Notes under the pieces: generated by a model | What the model was told of the DNA's origin: nothing | Database searches by the model: none | The model's input: the letters and a program-made list of their open reading frames with translations, nothing else | Program-made: the position numbers and the translations under genes | Source: Stramonita haemastoma | Lineage: Eukaryota > Mollusca > Gastropoda > Neogastropoda > Muricidae | DNA: 64,000 bases | Direction: 5' to 3' | NCBI GenBank assembly: GCA_030674155.1 | Contig: CM060342.1 | Location: 11,526,637-11,590,636 of the forward strand | Part shown: piece by piece, positions 38,301-46,636 of the stretch | Layout of the letters: every line of letters starts with the position of its first letter | Numbering within the stretch: position 1 is the stretch's first letter

Positions 38301-40116
38301 AAAGCAAAAGGGAAACAAGTTGTGTCTTCATACTTCAGTTTAAGATAGGAAAAAAGCTTGTAGGTTTATGATCAATCACAAATCTTAAAATCAATCAACC
38401 TGACCCCCACTGCCTAAAACTGTAAAATTACTCTTAGCAGAAAAGTGTGTCAAGTACAATCCGGCTCATTTCATGATGGAGGGTCACACTTGACAATAAT
38501 CACAGATATAGTCATATACTATAGTAAAGTCCATGGATTTATATCAATCATAATTAACAAATCTGTTATGCCAGCCAATTAATAAAAAGGATTATGGCAA
38601 CCAGCTCATTATATTGATCACTACAATACTAGTAGTATTAAGTTAACTGCTTTACTCTAAGGCTAAGCACCATTTTTTTTCAATTTTGTATGTTTGATCA
38701 TAATTAATTAATTATTATACCATTAAAAAAAAATCTGCTATGTTTTTCTTGATATTTCATTGCAATACAGTTGTCAACTGTCAAGCTCAGCTCTGCTATC
38801 ACTCCTGATCATGTATTCTGTAAGACTAAAAACAAAGTAAACAGCTACTTCTATTATAATTGTTAGATTATCTTAGTTTTATCTTTAATTTGTTTTGTTT
38901 AGTTTCTGTAAAGGATTCTTGTTGTACTATAAAATCATTCTCTTGTATTGGCTGTGTTATGCGTGTATGGATATCAATTTATCATGACCAGCTGTTTTGA
39001 TTTAGATTGCCCTAGTGAAATGTGAAACTGGGCAAAACCAATATAACTTAAAAGTTCTGACAACTGTTTCACCCTGGGGAAAAGGGGTGGGGAGGGGGTC
39101 TTGTGTCAGCTGTTTGGTTGAGTCACTGTGCAGAGAATACCCTCAATACCTGCATGAAGTGATCACCCCAAATAGCAACAGAAACACAAAGAGACCCCGT
39201 AATGTTGTCTCACCTAAAAATCAGTATCACATCATGGCCATGTGATACAACAACATGCATTGTATACAATGTTGCTGTTGTTGTGTGTTCCCCAGCTTAA
39301 CACTCTGGGGGTCACTCAGAATGTACACCCTGATTCACTCATCCACCTAGAAATCACTATTAGATTGAAATTGCACACTGAATGAGAAGTGTATGAACTA
39401 TGGTCTAAACAGACTATAGACCTGACACTGTAGTGTAACAGTATACTTATCCAAGAAAAAGTCCTTTTCATAAGTCCTACCAATTTGATTTATTGAATGG
39501 AAACTGAAAAAAACACACATAAGAATTGTCACCCAACTCTCAAATTTTCATAAGATTAGACTGACCACATGAGATTGCTAGTACTAGTGCTGTAGTAATA
39601 GGCTAATGTTATCAATGATTTACTAGTATTTAATTTAAGGTTCACTATCATCAGTGAATATTGCATTCTTGCTCACAAGGAATAATCAATGCTCATGTAA
39701 ATATTAACCTGTGGAGTGAGATCGGCACTTTACTTACCTGTTCCAGACCGAATTTGTGGTTTACACACATACTCACACTTTTTTTGGGGGGGGGGGGGGG
39801 GGGGGGGGGCGGGGGGAGGGGAGGGCAAATTGAAAATGTTTACCTGTTCGAACTTTGCTCTTTCCTGCGCCTTGTCTGCCTTTTCCGACTCCAATTTTTC
39901 AACTGTCGATCTCAAATGAGCGATTTCTTCATTGTCCCTCTCAAACCGTGATGCAAGGCACTCCAGTTGTTCCAGCGCACGGATGACTTTTGGCATCAAT
40001 TCTGTCACTGCTTCATTGCCATAACTGCTGATCATTTTATCAAATTCACGAGCAATCCCTGCTGCCTGATCGTAGACGTCAGTCACACTGACGTCTTGAA
40101 ATGTTTCTGTAGCCAT
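17742..40116 (-). CDS. RILPL1: RILP-like protein (RILPL1 family), complete nine-exon gene
   Basis: This is a Rab effector of the RILP family, known in other animals for binding Rab8/Rab10/Rab36-type GTPases on vesicles and near the cilium. Joining nine exons with matching phases gives 422 residues, close to the roughly 400 of vertebrate RILPL1. Residues 1-91 are the RH1 region, with DVYDQAAGIAREFDKMI and ELMPKVIRALEQLE. Residues 92-260 are a charged coiled coil containing KLQEENKRL and KLKDTVDKQREEIR. Residues 261-303 are an acidic linker. Residues 304-352 are RH2, with the signature DLKDPNRPRFTLQEL and then ERNELK. A tail carries GPINKEPEEK and SGIRKLF and ends in SQTFAK. The start chosen is the ATG at 40116 because its context is strong (A at -3, G at +4); an in-frame ATG lies 13 codons upstream in a weaker context. 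All splice sites are GT-AG. The exon structure is inferred by eye, without transcript support; family assignment is confident, and orthology to RILPL1 rather than to RILP or RILPL2 is less so. Confidence 0.93.
20805..20876. repeat. (AT)36 microsatellite
   Basis: Perfect AT tract, self-complementary. Confidence 0.97.
21230..21480 (+). repeat. Minisatellite, ACACAAAGATTGTCACACTTC unit
   Basis: About five diverged copies of a 45-60-base unit; related sequence recurs at 21860-22020. RILPL intron 8. Confidence 0.75.
21490..21825 (+). repeat. Dispersed repeat family D, copy 1
   Basis: TCAGTTATTGATGTCAGCTAA, CTGCACTCTCTTTCAAAGG, ATTCTGGGCGACCCCTGGGG, ending in CAA repeats. Related copies are at 24360-24705, 27836-28018, 33200-33350, 36040-36225 (plus) and 39268-39395 (minus). 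Family unknown to me, non-coding, all inside RILPL. Confidence 0.7.
22424..22525 (-). CDS. RILPL1: RILPL exon 8 (conserved GPINKEPEEK...SGIRKL segment)
   Basis: The exon reads SSYLGEELPVYGPINKEP, then EEKVFGPKESGIRKL. Invertebrate RILP-like proteins share a VQGP(I/L)xxEPxE...SGIRKxF block near the C terminus, and vertebrate RILPL1 keeps SGIKRLFSFF. The acceptor is TGTGCAG|C and the donor AAGTT|GTGAGT. Phase 2 on both sides. Confidence 0.9.
22955..23113 (-). mobile_element. SINE family C, tRNA-like head
   Basis: The minus strand starts GGGGCGGGGTAGCCTAGCAG with B-box-like GGTTCAAACC, then GGAGTTAACATCAGTACTG and CTCCACTCC. This is the head whose downstream body is seen in the other family-C copies. 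Confidence 0.65.
24360..24705 (+). repeat. Dispersed repeat family D, copy 2
   Basis: GGCTCAGGCCAAAAGTTAC at the start and GGTGCCCCCCCCAAAGCTGG near the end. Nearly full length and about 75-80% similar to copy 1 by eye. Confidence 0.7.
25729..25764 (-). CDS. RILPL1: RILPL exon 7 (36-bp acidic microexon)
   Basis: A 36-base exon with acceptor TTTTCAAG|C and donor GAAGA|GTAAGT. It completes R352 and adds ESGEEEEEGDE, phase 2 to phase 2. Its length is a multiple of three, so skipping it would keep the frame. It was found because its phase and acidic content fit between RH2 and the tail. Confidence 0.85.
25900..26000 (+). mobile_element. tRNA-like SINE head (another family)
   Basis: ATGGCACAGTGGTTAGCACC (A-box-like) and GTGAATTCGAATCCCC (B-box-like), spaced as in tRNA. 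Only the head and a short body are recognisable. Confidence 0.5.
26280..26660 (+). repeat. Dispersed repeat family E
   Basis: CTAATACTGTTGTTAGTAGG, AACACTGAACACCACCAAAG, then GTCAACTTCTGACCCTGAGG. A shorter inverted copy is at 32635-32815, so the two could pair within one RILPL transcript. No coding content recognised. Confidence 0.6.
27058..27560 (+). repeat. Compound CA repeat followed by AG and GACA repeats
   Basis: CA with ACC/GGA breaks at 27058-27307, then (AG)n at 27438-27500 and GACAGACA to 27560. Confidence 0.97.
27594..27735 (-). mobile_element. SINE family C, fragment
   Basis: Reverse of the 1981-2152 body (ATAATGGAATAAGCACTTATG, then AGTATGCAGTTTTGTAAAT). RILPL intron 6. Confidence 0.7.
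29941..30086 (-). CDS. RILPL1: RILPL exon 6 (RH2 domain, residues 304-352)
   Basis: This exon carries the diagnostic RH2 motif DLKDPNRPRFTLQELRQVL then MERNELKTRL. RH2 is the surface that binds GTP-bound, and in vertebrates LRRK2-phosphorylated, Rab8/10. The basic residues in NRPRF and ERNELK are kept. The phase-compatible acceptor is GCTGCAG|CTGGAG. A stronger-looking TTTTCAG lies 8 bases upstream but would break the frame. The donor is CCACG|GTGAGT, phase 2. Confidence 0.93.
30681..30898 (+). mobile_element. SINE family C, fragment
   Basis: TCAGATGAGACTATAAACC, then AACATCTTGCATACACG and GGGGACTAGATAAAAGAAAG. RILPL intron 5. Confidence 0.75.
30978..31106 (-). CDS. RILPL1: RILPL exon 5 (acidic linker, residues 261-303)
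   Basis: The exon encodes QPEEDDAEESASALSLATE and on to DEDLTNESVSSPPHR, the acidic, low-complexity linker before RH2 (vertebrate equivalent EEEPETEPVGEES). The acceptor is TTTCTAG|CAG and the donor CGG|GTAATT, both phase 0. A frame shift of one base gives a stop within this exon, which fixes the upstream donor choice. Confidence 0.86.
31736..31972 (-). CDS. RILPL1: RILPL exon 4 (coiled coil, residues 182-260)
   Basis: This is a long helical exon of LQAQLEQIAKVNGDLRRKNN type, followed by LQDERAELEIALHQKEQEVE, and it aligns with the RILPL1 segment INHDLRHRV to ADLQTKEQEM. Two donors are possible, GAT|GTAGGT or GTAG|GTGGTA. Only the first keeps exon 5 open, so it was chosen. Confidence 0.9.
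32040..32640 (-). repeat. Six-copy ~100-bp minisatellite in RILPL intron 3
   Basis: Six tandem copies of a unit with CTGTGATTTCCCCGTCCTG, TTGTTTCAATCTCCC, TGCCACAGCCATACCCAGAT and a T-run. Frames through it are shadows. Confidence 0.9.
33725..33843 (-). CDS. RILPL1: RILPL exon 3 (coiled coil, residues 142-181)
   Basis: The exon starts two bases into a codon after TTTCAG and reads NEEQEIKVLTKLKDTVDKQ, then REEIRTIKREVAQK. This matches the KLKEVVDKQRDEIR block of vertebrate RILPL1. The donor GCT|GTGATG follows residue A181 in phase 0 and runs directly into an intronic GT repeat. Confidence 0.9.
33844..34867 (-). other. RILPL intron 2
   Basis: A poly-G tract (34279-34302) and an interrupted (GT)n (34538-34625). 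Nothing coding. Confidence 0.75.
34868..35018 (-). CDS. RILPL1: RILPL exon 2 (coiled coil, residues 92-141)
   Basis: It begins ELEVIEENWQSEVKELL and continues KLQEENKRLKDSLL, aligning with the vertebrate RILPL1 coiled coil after RH1. The acceptor is GATCAG|GAG. The donor is AAAG|GTCACT, a non-consensus +3/+4 but GT. It leaves phase 1, which matches the next exon exactly. Confidence 0.9.
35101..35430 (+). repeat. 330-bp compound GT microsatellite
   Basis: GT with GGTG, GTGA and GGGT interruptions, beginning 80 bases from RILPL exon 2 on the acceptor side. Confidence 0.97.
35600..35815 (+). mobile_element. SINE family C, fragment
   Basis: CGCCTGGAGTTAACATCAG, CTGACTCCAC, then GATGAGACTATAAACTTA and GAACATCTTGCACACATG. 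It covers the junction between head-side and body-side sequence. RILPL intron 1. Confidence 0.7.
39844..40116 (-). CDS. RILPL1: RILPL exon 1 (RH1 domain, residues 1-91)
   Basis: This exon encodes the whole RH1 helical region. It has the family motif VYDxAAxIxxEFDKxI, then LMPKVIRALEQLE and the start of the coiled coil (HLRSTVEKLESEK). RH1 of this family binds motor-related partners, either myosin Va or dynein light intermediate chain depending on the paralogue. The donor is CAG|GTAAAC, phase 0. An upstream in-frame ATG at 40155 would add 13 residues. Confidence 0.93.
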
Positions 40117-40310
40117 GATCTCCGGAGTATTATAGAAGCAACGTCGAGAATCCATTGAAAATGGTGGACCCGGCTACTTCCATGTCAAGTAAAAGAGTGC
40201 GCAGGCCGAGAGGAAACATCGGTAGTTGCCGTAAAAAAGATCGATCGATATCCAAGTCTGGTGATTCTCCGAGTCCTACACTCCCACTCGTGATCGTTAC
40301 GTCACACATT
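40117..40310 (-). promoter_or_regulatory. RILPL promoter / 5' region, possibly bidirectional
   Basis: The segment upstream of the RILPL start has more CpG than its surroundings and no microsatellites. Read on the minus strand it has TGACGTAA (40297-40304), a CRE-like site, and CCATTTT (40158-40164), a YY1-type site often found at transcription starts. There is no obvious TATA box. A plus-strand open frame begins within it, so it may drive transcription both ways. The start site itself is not defined. Confidence 0.45.
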
Positions 40311-40330
40311 AGCACTGGAAAAAACTTCGG
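40161..40330 (+). CDS. Candidate divergent first exon, unidentified
   Basis: An ATG at 40161 opens a frame reading MVDPATSMSSKRVRRPRG, then SCRKKDRSISKSGDSPSP. The stretch is free of simple repeats and has basic and Ser/Pro-rich character. It lies back to back with RILPL exon 1, only 44 bases from the chosen RILPL ATG. A possible donor is TTCG|GTGTGG. I recognise no family. It may equally be the 5' UTR of RILPL read on the wrong strand. Confidence 0.2.
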
Positions 40331-40508
40331 TGTGGTCAGCGCATTATTTTTTTTAATAAAAGAAAGAAGAAAATTATGAAAGAGACAGTAATGCATGCAT
40401 GATTTCGTTCATTGTCAGGGAACAATCTAATACATATGGAGAGTATAATATCATCAGAATAATTATTCGGGTGTACATTGCATCTTGCAAAAAGATGGTT
40501 TGGATTCT

Positions 40509-40579
<71 letters not shown>

Positions 40580-41400
40580 ATAATAATCACGGTTAATTGT
40601 TTATTTCTTACTTAGTTCCCTGAGTGTGTACGTTTTTGTTATATCATTATTGTCTTTCTTGTCTGTTGTTCTCTAGTTTTTGTTATTTGGTTTACTATTC
40701 TTGTTGTTTAGTTAAAGGTTTTCTTTTATCTTGATGTTATCCCTGATAAGGGCAGGGACTGGGCGCAAAAAAGCACATGATGCTTATTCATTATCTTCGA
40801 AAAAAAAGAAGTTGCCTTGCCCTGTCTCTGATCCCGGGTAAAATTTTGAGACTGGGCTAGCAGCCCTGTATCTTTTTTAAGCCCCCCTTGCCCCCACCCC
40901 CACCCTTGAAAAGAAAAGTCTTGAACAAGCCTCTTAGCTTTAAAACTACTCTTTTGCATGTTTTTTTTTGCTTCCTTTCTGTACTTTGAAAATTTGTGCA
41001 AATGGCAACATGGTTTAAATGCAGACCTAATATTTTTGTCAGTGCTGTATTATTATCATTCATTTCAGTCTTCTAAGCTAGGGCTCCTCTACCGCAACAG
41101 GTTGAAAATGTAGGAGGCTGCTGAGGGTGGATTCACACAACCATGCATAAGCTCCGTAAGGAAAAAAACACCAGCCTCCATGAAATTGAGTAGTGTCTTG
41201 TGCATTAGAGATTCTGGATTTAGTGACACGTCTCAAGAAACTGAAACCGGAACCAATCCAGGTTTTAGCAAAAAATATTTTCTGCGGGCTTGCTATACGC
41301 GTGCGCATTTGATCAGACGTGGCATCCCTTGCCAACACTGAATTTAGACAGTTACTTTGGCGTTAAAAAATCCTTTCAAAATGTTCACTCCCTCTTGTTT

Positions 41401-41500
41401 NNNNNNNNNNNNNNNNNNNNNNNNNNNNNNNNNNNNNNNNNNNNNNNNNNNNNNNNNNNNNNNNNNNNNNNNNNNNNNNNNNNNNNNNNNNNNNNNNNNN
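41401..41500. other. Assembly gap (100 N)
   Basis: Exactly 100 unknown bases, a placeholder of unknown true length. The right flank is a GTGTGCGCGTGCGC repeat, which probably stopped assembly. Confidence 1.
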
Positions 41501-42070
41501 GTGTGTGCGCGTGCGCGTGCGCGTGCGATTCTTGTCCGTGTTGTCCTCATTCGTGATGAAAAGGGACAAGAAACACAATGACTTTACCTACCAACTGCTG
41601 TTCGCACACTTCGGAGCAAGTCAGGTGGTTTGGTCTACTTGTTATTTTTTCTTTCTCTCTTTTTTGTCTTTCTTGGGTGGGAGTTTTCGCTTTCAGTGCA
41701 GGGATACGAATACGAATACGAACTCTTTAATATCTTTAAAGCATGATAAATTTATGATAAAGAAAGTATGGTCGAACTTTTTCCCGCCCCCCTCCCCCCC
41801 CCCCCCCCCCAACCCCCCCCAAAAAAAAAAAAAAAAGAAACAGCCCCCCCACACACACAACCCAAGACAGTAAGCCTATACCTAACACGACTGTTCGGTG
41901 TTGGGTCAGTATCAAAGGTCAGTTTGAAAGAAGTCCAGTCATTCAAGTGTATCTGAGACTTCACCCCCAACTTCTTCTTCTTCTTCTTTTTCTTTTCTTC
42001 TTCTTCTTCTTCTTCTTCTTCTTCTTCTTCTTCTTCTTCTTCTTCTTCTTCTTTCTATCCCATAGTCTGT

Positions 42071-42290
42071 TCAGACCGTAGAAGCTCCACGGAAGACCTC
42101 GCAACCAGCTCTCTCCATTTCCCCTCTGTCCTCGACCTTTCTCAGGGCGTCACTCAGCCTGAGGCCCGTCCACTCTCGGATGTTGCCCTCCCATCTCTTT
42201 CTCGGCCTGCCTTTCCTTCTCCCGCCTTGCACAGTTCCCTGCAGAATCGTCTTGGCAAGCCCTGTTGATCTTGCGACGTGCCCATACCAC
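42071..42290 (-). mobile_element. LINE 3' end with intact C-terminal frame
   Basis: The minus strand reads WYGHVARSTGLAKTILQG, TVQGGRRKGRPRKRWEGNI, REWTGLRLSDALRKVEDR and ends GASTV-stop at 42071-42073. After the stop the strand runs into a GAA repeat (plus strand 41968-42055), which is probably the element's 3' tail. The upstream part is missing (5' truncation), as is normal for LINE insertions. Confidence 0.85.
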
Positions 42291-43114
42291 CCCCAACACA
42301 GGATCTTGATTCAGGGATCTGACAGCAGCCGTGAATTCCTTCAGGGATCAAGTTTGTGGGACAAGCTGGATGATGTGAAGAACGACATCCAAGACTTCTC
42401 TCTCTCTGTGTCTGTCATGAAAACGACATATTACTGTAAGGTGATTTGAAAAAAAAAGAAAAAAAAAGAAGAGCGTCCTAACGGCTCCGCCAGCTAGATG
42501 TCGGTCCTCATCCAAACTTGCGTTAGAGCTGCAGAGGATTATGTGAAAACATGACAGTCATCGTAATGCCCTTATAACTGATTAGGCCTAGCTGGGACTG
42601 GGCACTGAACCTCACAACTCTCACCAGAGTGATGTGCTCTTGAATTTGAAATCCTCGTTTGCTGTGGAGGACTGATGACCTTGCATAGCCAAAGGTCAAG
42701 AAGTCAAGGTGGTGACAAAGCAATTAAGAGATTTGTCCTGCTTGTTTTAAAGAGGCTCCAATGATATTCATACACACTGATGGGCTTAAGCCTATCGCGG
42801 CCAGTGTCTCTTCTGTCTGTCTCTCTCTCTCATTCTCCGTGTGCCTTTTTCATTCATTTGAAGTTTTCTGTCGTTAGAGATAGTTCGCAGTGAAGGTTTG
42901 CTGTCTTCTGAATTTTTAACACAAAGAGTTGTGAGTATGAATACGGGTGTTGGTTGTTTTAGACTTTTGTCGTTGGTTTGGTCTTTGTTCATATGTATAA
43001 CCCACTTTCCCATGTTTAGTTGAATTTTTGGTGAGTTGTTTTCAGATGGTGGGGAAGTTGTAGGCTAACTGGTTGTGTGCACTTTGTTTTCCGAAACCAC
43101 TATTTTCTCAGTAG

Positions 43115-43332
43115 TACTTTCCCGTTTGCGCGCCTTGGCACAGTACAGTCTCCAAGTTCACCCTGCTGTAAATGGGTACCTATACTCTTTAGTGTCAGGG
43201 AAGATAAAAAAGCGAGGGGAAAGAGATGGGTACCGCCTTCAATATGCTGGCCCCCAGAGAAGCTGAGGTCTCTGATGCCTCGCTCCCTACGACCACATAG
43301 GGTATGGAACACCTTTACCTTTTTTTTTTTTT
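43115..43332 (+). mobile_element. Family B, 5'-truncated copy 7
   Basis: Starts at CGTTTGCGCGCCTTGGC and runs to CACCTTTACCTTTTT, lacking the tRNA/5S head. Intergenic. Confidence 0.75.
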
Positions 43333-43980
43333 TAACTTTCCCATTTGACGTAGTTGTGTTTTGGAGTACATCACTGTTTTGTTGTATCTGATTATAAATA
43401 TGAATAACACATAAACGGTTTTTGTCTTATAAGATATGCTACTTTGAAATGATAACCAAGATTGAGGTCAGCATGGTTTTGTTTTGTTTTTAATTTGGAG
43501 AAAATTACACTATTCCATCCAGTAGTTGGCGACAAGAAAAGAACTTGTGTCGACGCACTCTTCCCGTGGGAGAACAGCCCGAATTTCACGCAGAGAAATC
43601 AGCCGTGACTTAAAGTGGTGTAGAATGTAAAAAAAATGTAAACAACTTTGCCACCTGCTCATTACTATTCTAATTCTGCACTAGCAGAGTAATTCTGATT
43701 CTGCTCTACACATTGTTTGTCATGATCTTAATCCAAACCTGTGTCTGGCAGGATTTTAAAGAAATTTGACGCATGACAGTACAGAGAACAGAAAAGTGGA
43801 GAATAATGAATATTTTTCAAAATACCTATCCGTTTCAGTTTAAATCTGATGTAGCAACAAGAGAAAGTCAAATAGCAACAGCGAATATCTTCTGTCTAAT
43901 ATTTCATTTTTGAAGCTTTAATCTGATGCCCCCCCCCCCCCCCCCCATAAAAACTAAAACAACAATAATGATTTTCTTCT

Positions 43981-44061
<81 letters not shown>

Positions 44062-44089
44062 GGCTACTCTAACTGATAGATCCCTACAG

Positions 44090-44404
44090 AAAAGGCTAAG
44101 AGACAGACAAAGAAATACACACTTTAGAAAATCCGTGCTACATCATTCAGACGGTGAAGATATTGTGATGTGTGAATCAGACGACATTGTGATCCAGTAC
44201 CCATGCCAACCAGACACTGAGCCAGTATGTGTGTACTGGTTTGTCAAACAGCAAGAGAAAAACATGCTAAAAGAGGAACGTGTCAAACTCGCCAGTTTGC
44301 GGAATGGGAAGCGAATCCAGAACACACTACACACGGAGACCCTATCGTGTGCTTCAAGGGACTTAGCGACACTTAGAGAACTACTACAGCGGTTTCTTGG
44401 CTAG
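44090..44404 (+). CDS. Candidate terminal exon of an unidentified plus-strand gene
   Basis: A repeat-free open frame of 104 codons ends in TAG at 44402-44404. Upstream are a (CT)n pyrimidine tract, a branch-point-like CTAAC and a good acceptor TCCCTACAG (44081-44089), in phase with the frame. The protein starts KRLRDRQRNTHFRKSVLHH, has an acidic segment (DGEDIVMCESDDIVI), then VYWFVKQQEKNMLKEERVKL, and ends LLQRFLG. I recognise no domain. AATAAA at 44626-44631 lies 220 bases past the stop. It could instead be a retroelement C terminus, since a short TTCGAG tandem run follows the AATAAA. Confidence 0.35.
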   Translation, partial: KRLRDRQRNTHFRKSVLHHSDGEDIVMCESDDIVIQYPCQPDTEPVCVYWFVKQQEKNMLKEERVKLASLRNGKRIQNTLHTETLSCASRDLATLRELLQRFLG

Positions 44405-44625
44405 CCTAGACCTAAGGGTGTGTGTGTGACAAAGACTGGACGAAAGAAAGGCTCGGAATGCCGTAACATATCTGGACAGTAAAGAGTTTCGTGTCTCGAT
44501 GTACATTACTAATCAATGCTGTGGTTTCCATGGCTTGGAGTAGCGTCGTGTGTCAGCTTAAAGCAATTATCGTTATCGTTATTCGGCAACCCCCTTCATG
44601 TATGGGCCAATGGCCTTTTTTCATG

Positions 44626-44631
44626 AATAAA
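44626..44631 (+). terminator. Candidate poly(A) signal after the 44090-44404 exon
   Basis: AATAAA within ATGAATAAACC, followed at once by about three TTCGAG units and a long CT repeat. It fits either the 3' end of a small gene or the tail of a non-LTR element. Confidence 0.3.
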
Positions 44632-44651
44632 CCTTTCGAGTTCGAGTTCGA

Positions 44652-44654
<3 letters not shown>

Positions 44655-44710
<56 letters not shown>

Positions 44711-44796
44711 CTCTTGTCTCTCTTCCTGTCTCTGTCTCTGTCTGTCTGTCTGTTCTGTTCTTTCTGTCTGTATCTAACTGTCCGTCTGTCTGTCTT

Positions 44797-44828
<32 letters not shown>

Positions 44829-44849
44829 TCTTCTATCTATCTATCTATC

Positions 44850-44908
<59 letters not shown>

Positions 44909-44927
44909 CTATCTCTTCTATCTATCT

Positions 44928-44968
<41 letters not shown>

Positions 44969-44970
44969 TA
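44655..44970 (+). repeat. CT repeat grading into (TATC)n
   Basis: CT units to 44715, CTGT units to about 44805, then about 35 ATCT tetranucleotides to 44970. The translated Leu/Ser/Ile-Tyr frames are not genes. Confidence 0.95.
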
Positions 44971-45279
44971 TATTATTTTTTTAAAAAGCTTAATACAATA
45001 TAACAACCATGGAAAATCAAATAGCGACAGTTTATTTTATTTTTTTGCTTCTAAGCCGGCTAAAACTCAGAGGTCGAATTTTACATATACAGCGTTTTTG
45101 CCTCCATTATAGGTAGCACATTTCCCGATCCACTCAGGAAATTTTCATACTATTAGATTTTACAGCATTTTAATCTAATGTAAGATCTACAGGAAATTAA
45201 TTAGCAATAGTGAATATTTTTTTCTCTAATATATTATTTTTTTCCTGCTGTAATTTATGTAATGTTGCCGTTGTGTGTT

Positions 45280-45312
45280 GTGGTGTGTGTGTATGTGTAT
45301 TGTTGTTGTGTG

Positions 45313-45387
<75 letters not shown>

Positions 45388-45418
45388 TGTGTTGTGTGTG
45401 TGTGTGTGTGTTGTGTAG
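45280..45418 (+). repeat. (GT)n compound microsatellite
   Basis: About 140 bases of GT with TTG interruptions. Confidence 0.95.
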
Positions 45419-45436
45419 ACATGTAATTTGTTACTT

Positions 45437-45730
45437 TTATGTGTAAGCGGTTGCGTGCGCGTGACTAATTTGAATGCAAGCGCTCAGATTTGCGTACTCT
45501 ACATGATTTCGCGCTTTATTAGTCCTATCCAGGGGGTAGTCTATGACTCTCAGTCGCTTAACGCTACAGAAACCGGGATAGCACCGGCCTGATGAGCCTT
45601 AGGCTCGGGACAGACTTTAACTTTAACATGATTCCGCGCTAAATAAATCCCATGTATTGTTATTATTAATAAATTAATATTATATTAATATAATAATAAT
45701 AATAATAATAATTATAATTATAATAATAAT
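45437..45730 (+). mobile_element. Second LINE-like 3' tail carrying a family-A SINE fragment
   Basis: TTTGAATGCAAGCGCTCAG at about 45468 and CGCGCTAAATAAATCCCATG near 45634 followed by ATT/TAA repeats resemble the 57.8-kb LINE tail. Between them, 45520-45630, is the 3' half of the family-A SINE (GACTCTCAGTCGCTTAACGC to GGGACAGACTTTAAC). Confidence 0.5.
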
Positions 45731-45861
45731 TATAGTAGTAGTAGTATGTAGTATCATTATCATTATTATCATAAAAACAGCAGACAATTAAATAGCTAAA
45801 ACTTGCTGTTATTTTTGCACTAGTTTTGAATATATGCTTATAATACTTATTTTACTTGCAG

Positions 45862-46636
45862 GTTCGAAAACGGGGAATGGAAAGAAAAACCCTTATACAT
45901 CGGTGATCCCACGCTATTCCAGCTTTAACTATCCATCTATCTAGGAGGCCGAAAAAATCATTTGAAGTGCAAATGGACAGAGACTGGAGTGCTCAAGGAA
46001 AAAAATCAATATCCCCATAATTTGACAAAAGAAGTGCCAGAAAACCGAAGTGCTTGAATAGGGACTCTCGAAGTGTCAGAGCAGAGAATTTCGAAAGTGC
46101 AAGAAGTAAAGCTGGAGTCCTATAGAAGTGAATCCTAAGGTGACAGAACTGTGAAGTGCCAAGGAAGAAAAGTGCCAGGGAGAGACCTGAAGTGCCCTAA
46201 AGACAAAAGTACCAAGGGAGAGAATTCTGAAGTGTCACTAGAAAGATATAAATCCCACCATTCTAAGAGAAAGAATCTGAAAATTCGGAGAAGTCATTCC
46301 AGAAGTGCTAAACAAAGTTAAAATCCCCCCCCCCACAAAAAAAAAAAAAAAAAAGAAGTGAAATCCGAAGTGCCAGAGAAGTGAAACCTGACAACCTGTC
46401 AGAAGAAGAAATCAGACGAGAACACAGCAAACTCGAAGAAAAGTGAAACTCTCCGAAAAAAAAAGAGAAGAAAATCTCATCGTTTCAAATCACACGAAGT
46501 AAGTTCAAGAATTTTGAATCCCCAAAGTGAAGTTGACGAGCAAGTAATAGTAAAGTGAAGGCAGAAGTGCAGCCCGAAGTGCTGCCCGAAGTGCAGCCCG
46601 AAGTGTGCCGTGGTGGTGAGGAGAGAGCGGAGAAGG
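45862..46636 (+). other. Putative 5' leader exon of the SLC13 gene with AAGTGC-type repeats
   Basis: A good acceptor (TTATTTTACTTGCAG) ends at 45861. From there to the ATG there is no simple repeat, but a short motif GAAGTG(C/T) recurs about 20-25 times at irregular 20-40-base spacing. It becomes a tight four-copy run (GAAGTGCAGCCC type) just before the start codon. That this is transcribed leader is inference. Confidence 0.4.

Larger units (their letters stand above)
35019..39843 (-). other. RILPL intron 1
   Basis: Opens with a 330-base compound GT repeat (35101-35430). Then family-C and family-D fragments, poly-G tracts at 36210, 37115 and 39785, and 37.4-39.2 kb of plain AT-rich sequence without repeats or exons. 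The segment ATCTCACCATTGGTAAACCT...CCGAGGAAC recurs at 35440, 35890 and 37165. Confidence 0.75.
40331..44089. other. Intergenic region between RILPL and the SLC13 gene, left part
   Basis: CT repeats at 40506-40580, a small family-C fragment (40744-40806), the 100-N gap, a poly-C/poly-A stretch (41784-41837), a TTC repeat, the LINE end, a truncated family-B SINE and (CT)n 43980-44063. A possible small exon reading KHNDFTYQLLFAHFGASQ ends at a CAG|GTGG at about 41625, too weak to call. Confidence 0.5.

Noticed and set aside
41290..41556. Frames spanning the N gap
   Set aside because: Unknown bases were read as open; the flanks are repeat or non-coding.
41540..41625. Possible small exon KHNDFTYQLLFAHFGASQ ending at CAG|GTGG
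   Set aside because: The acceptor is weak, the phase does not match the neighbouring candidate exons, and the gap lies directly upstream.
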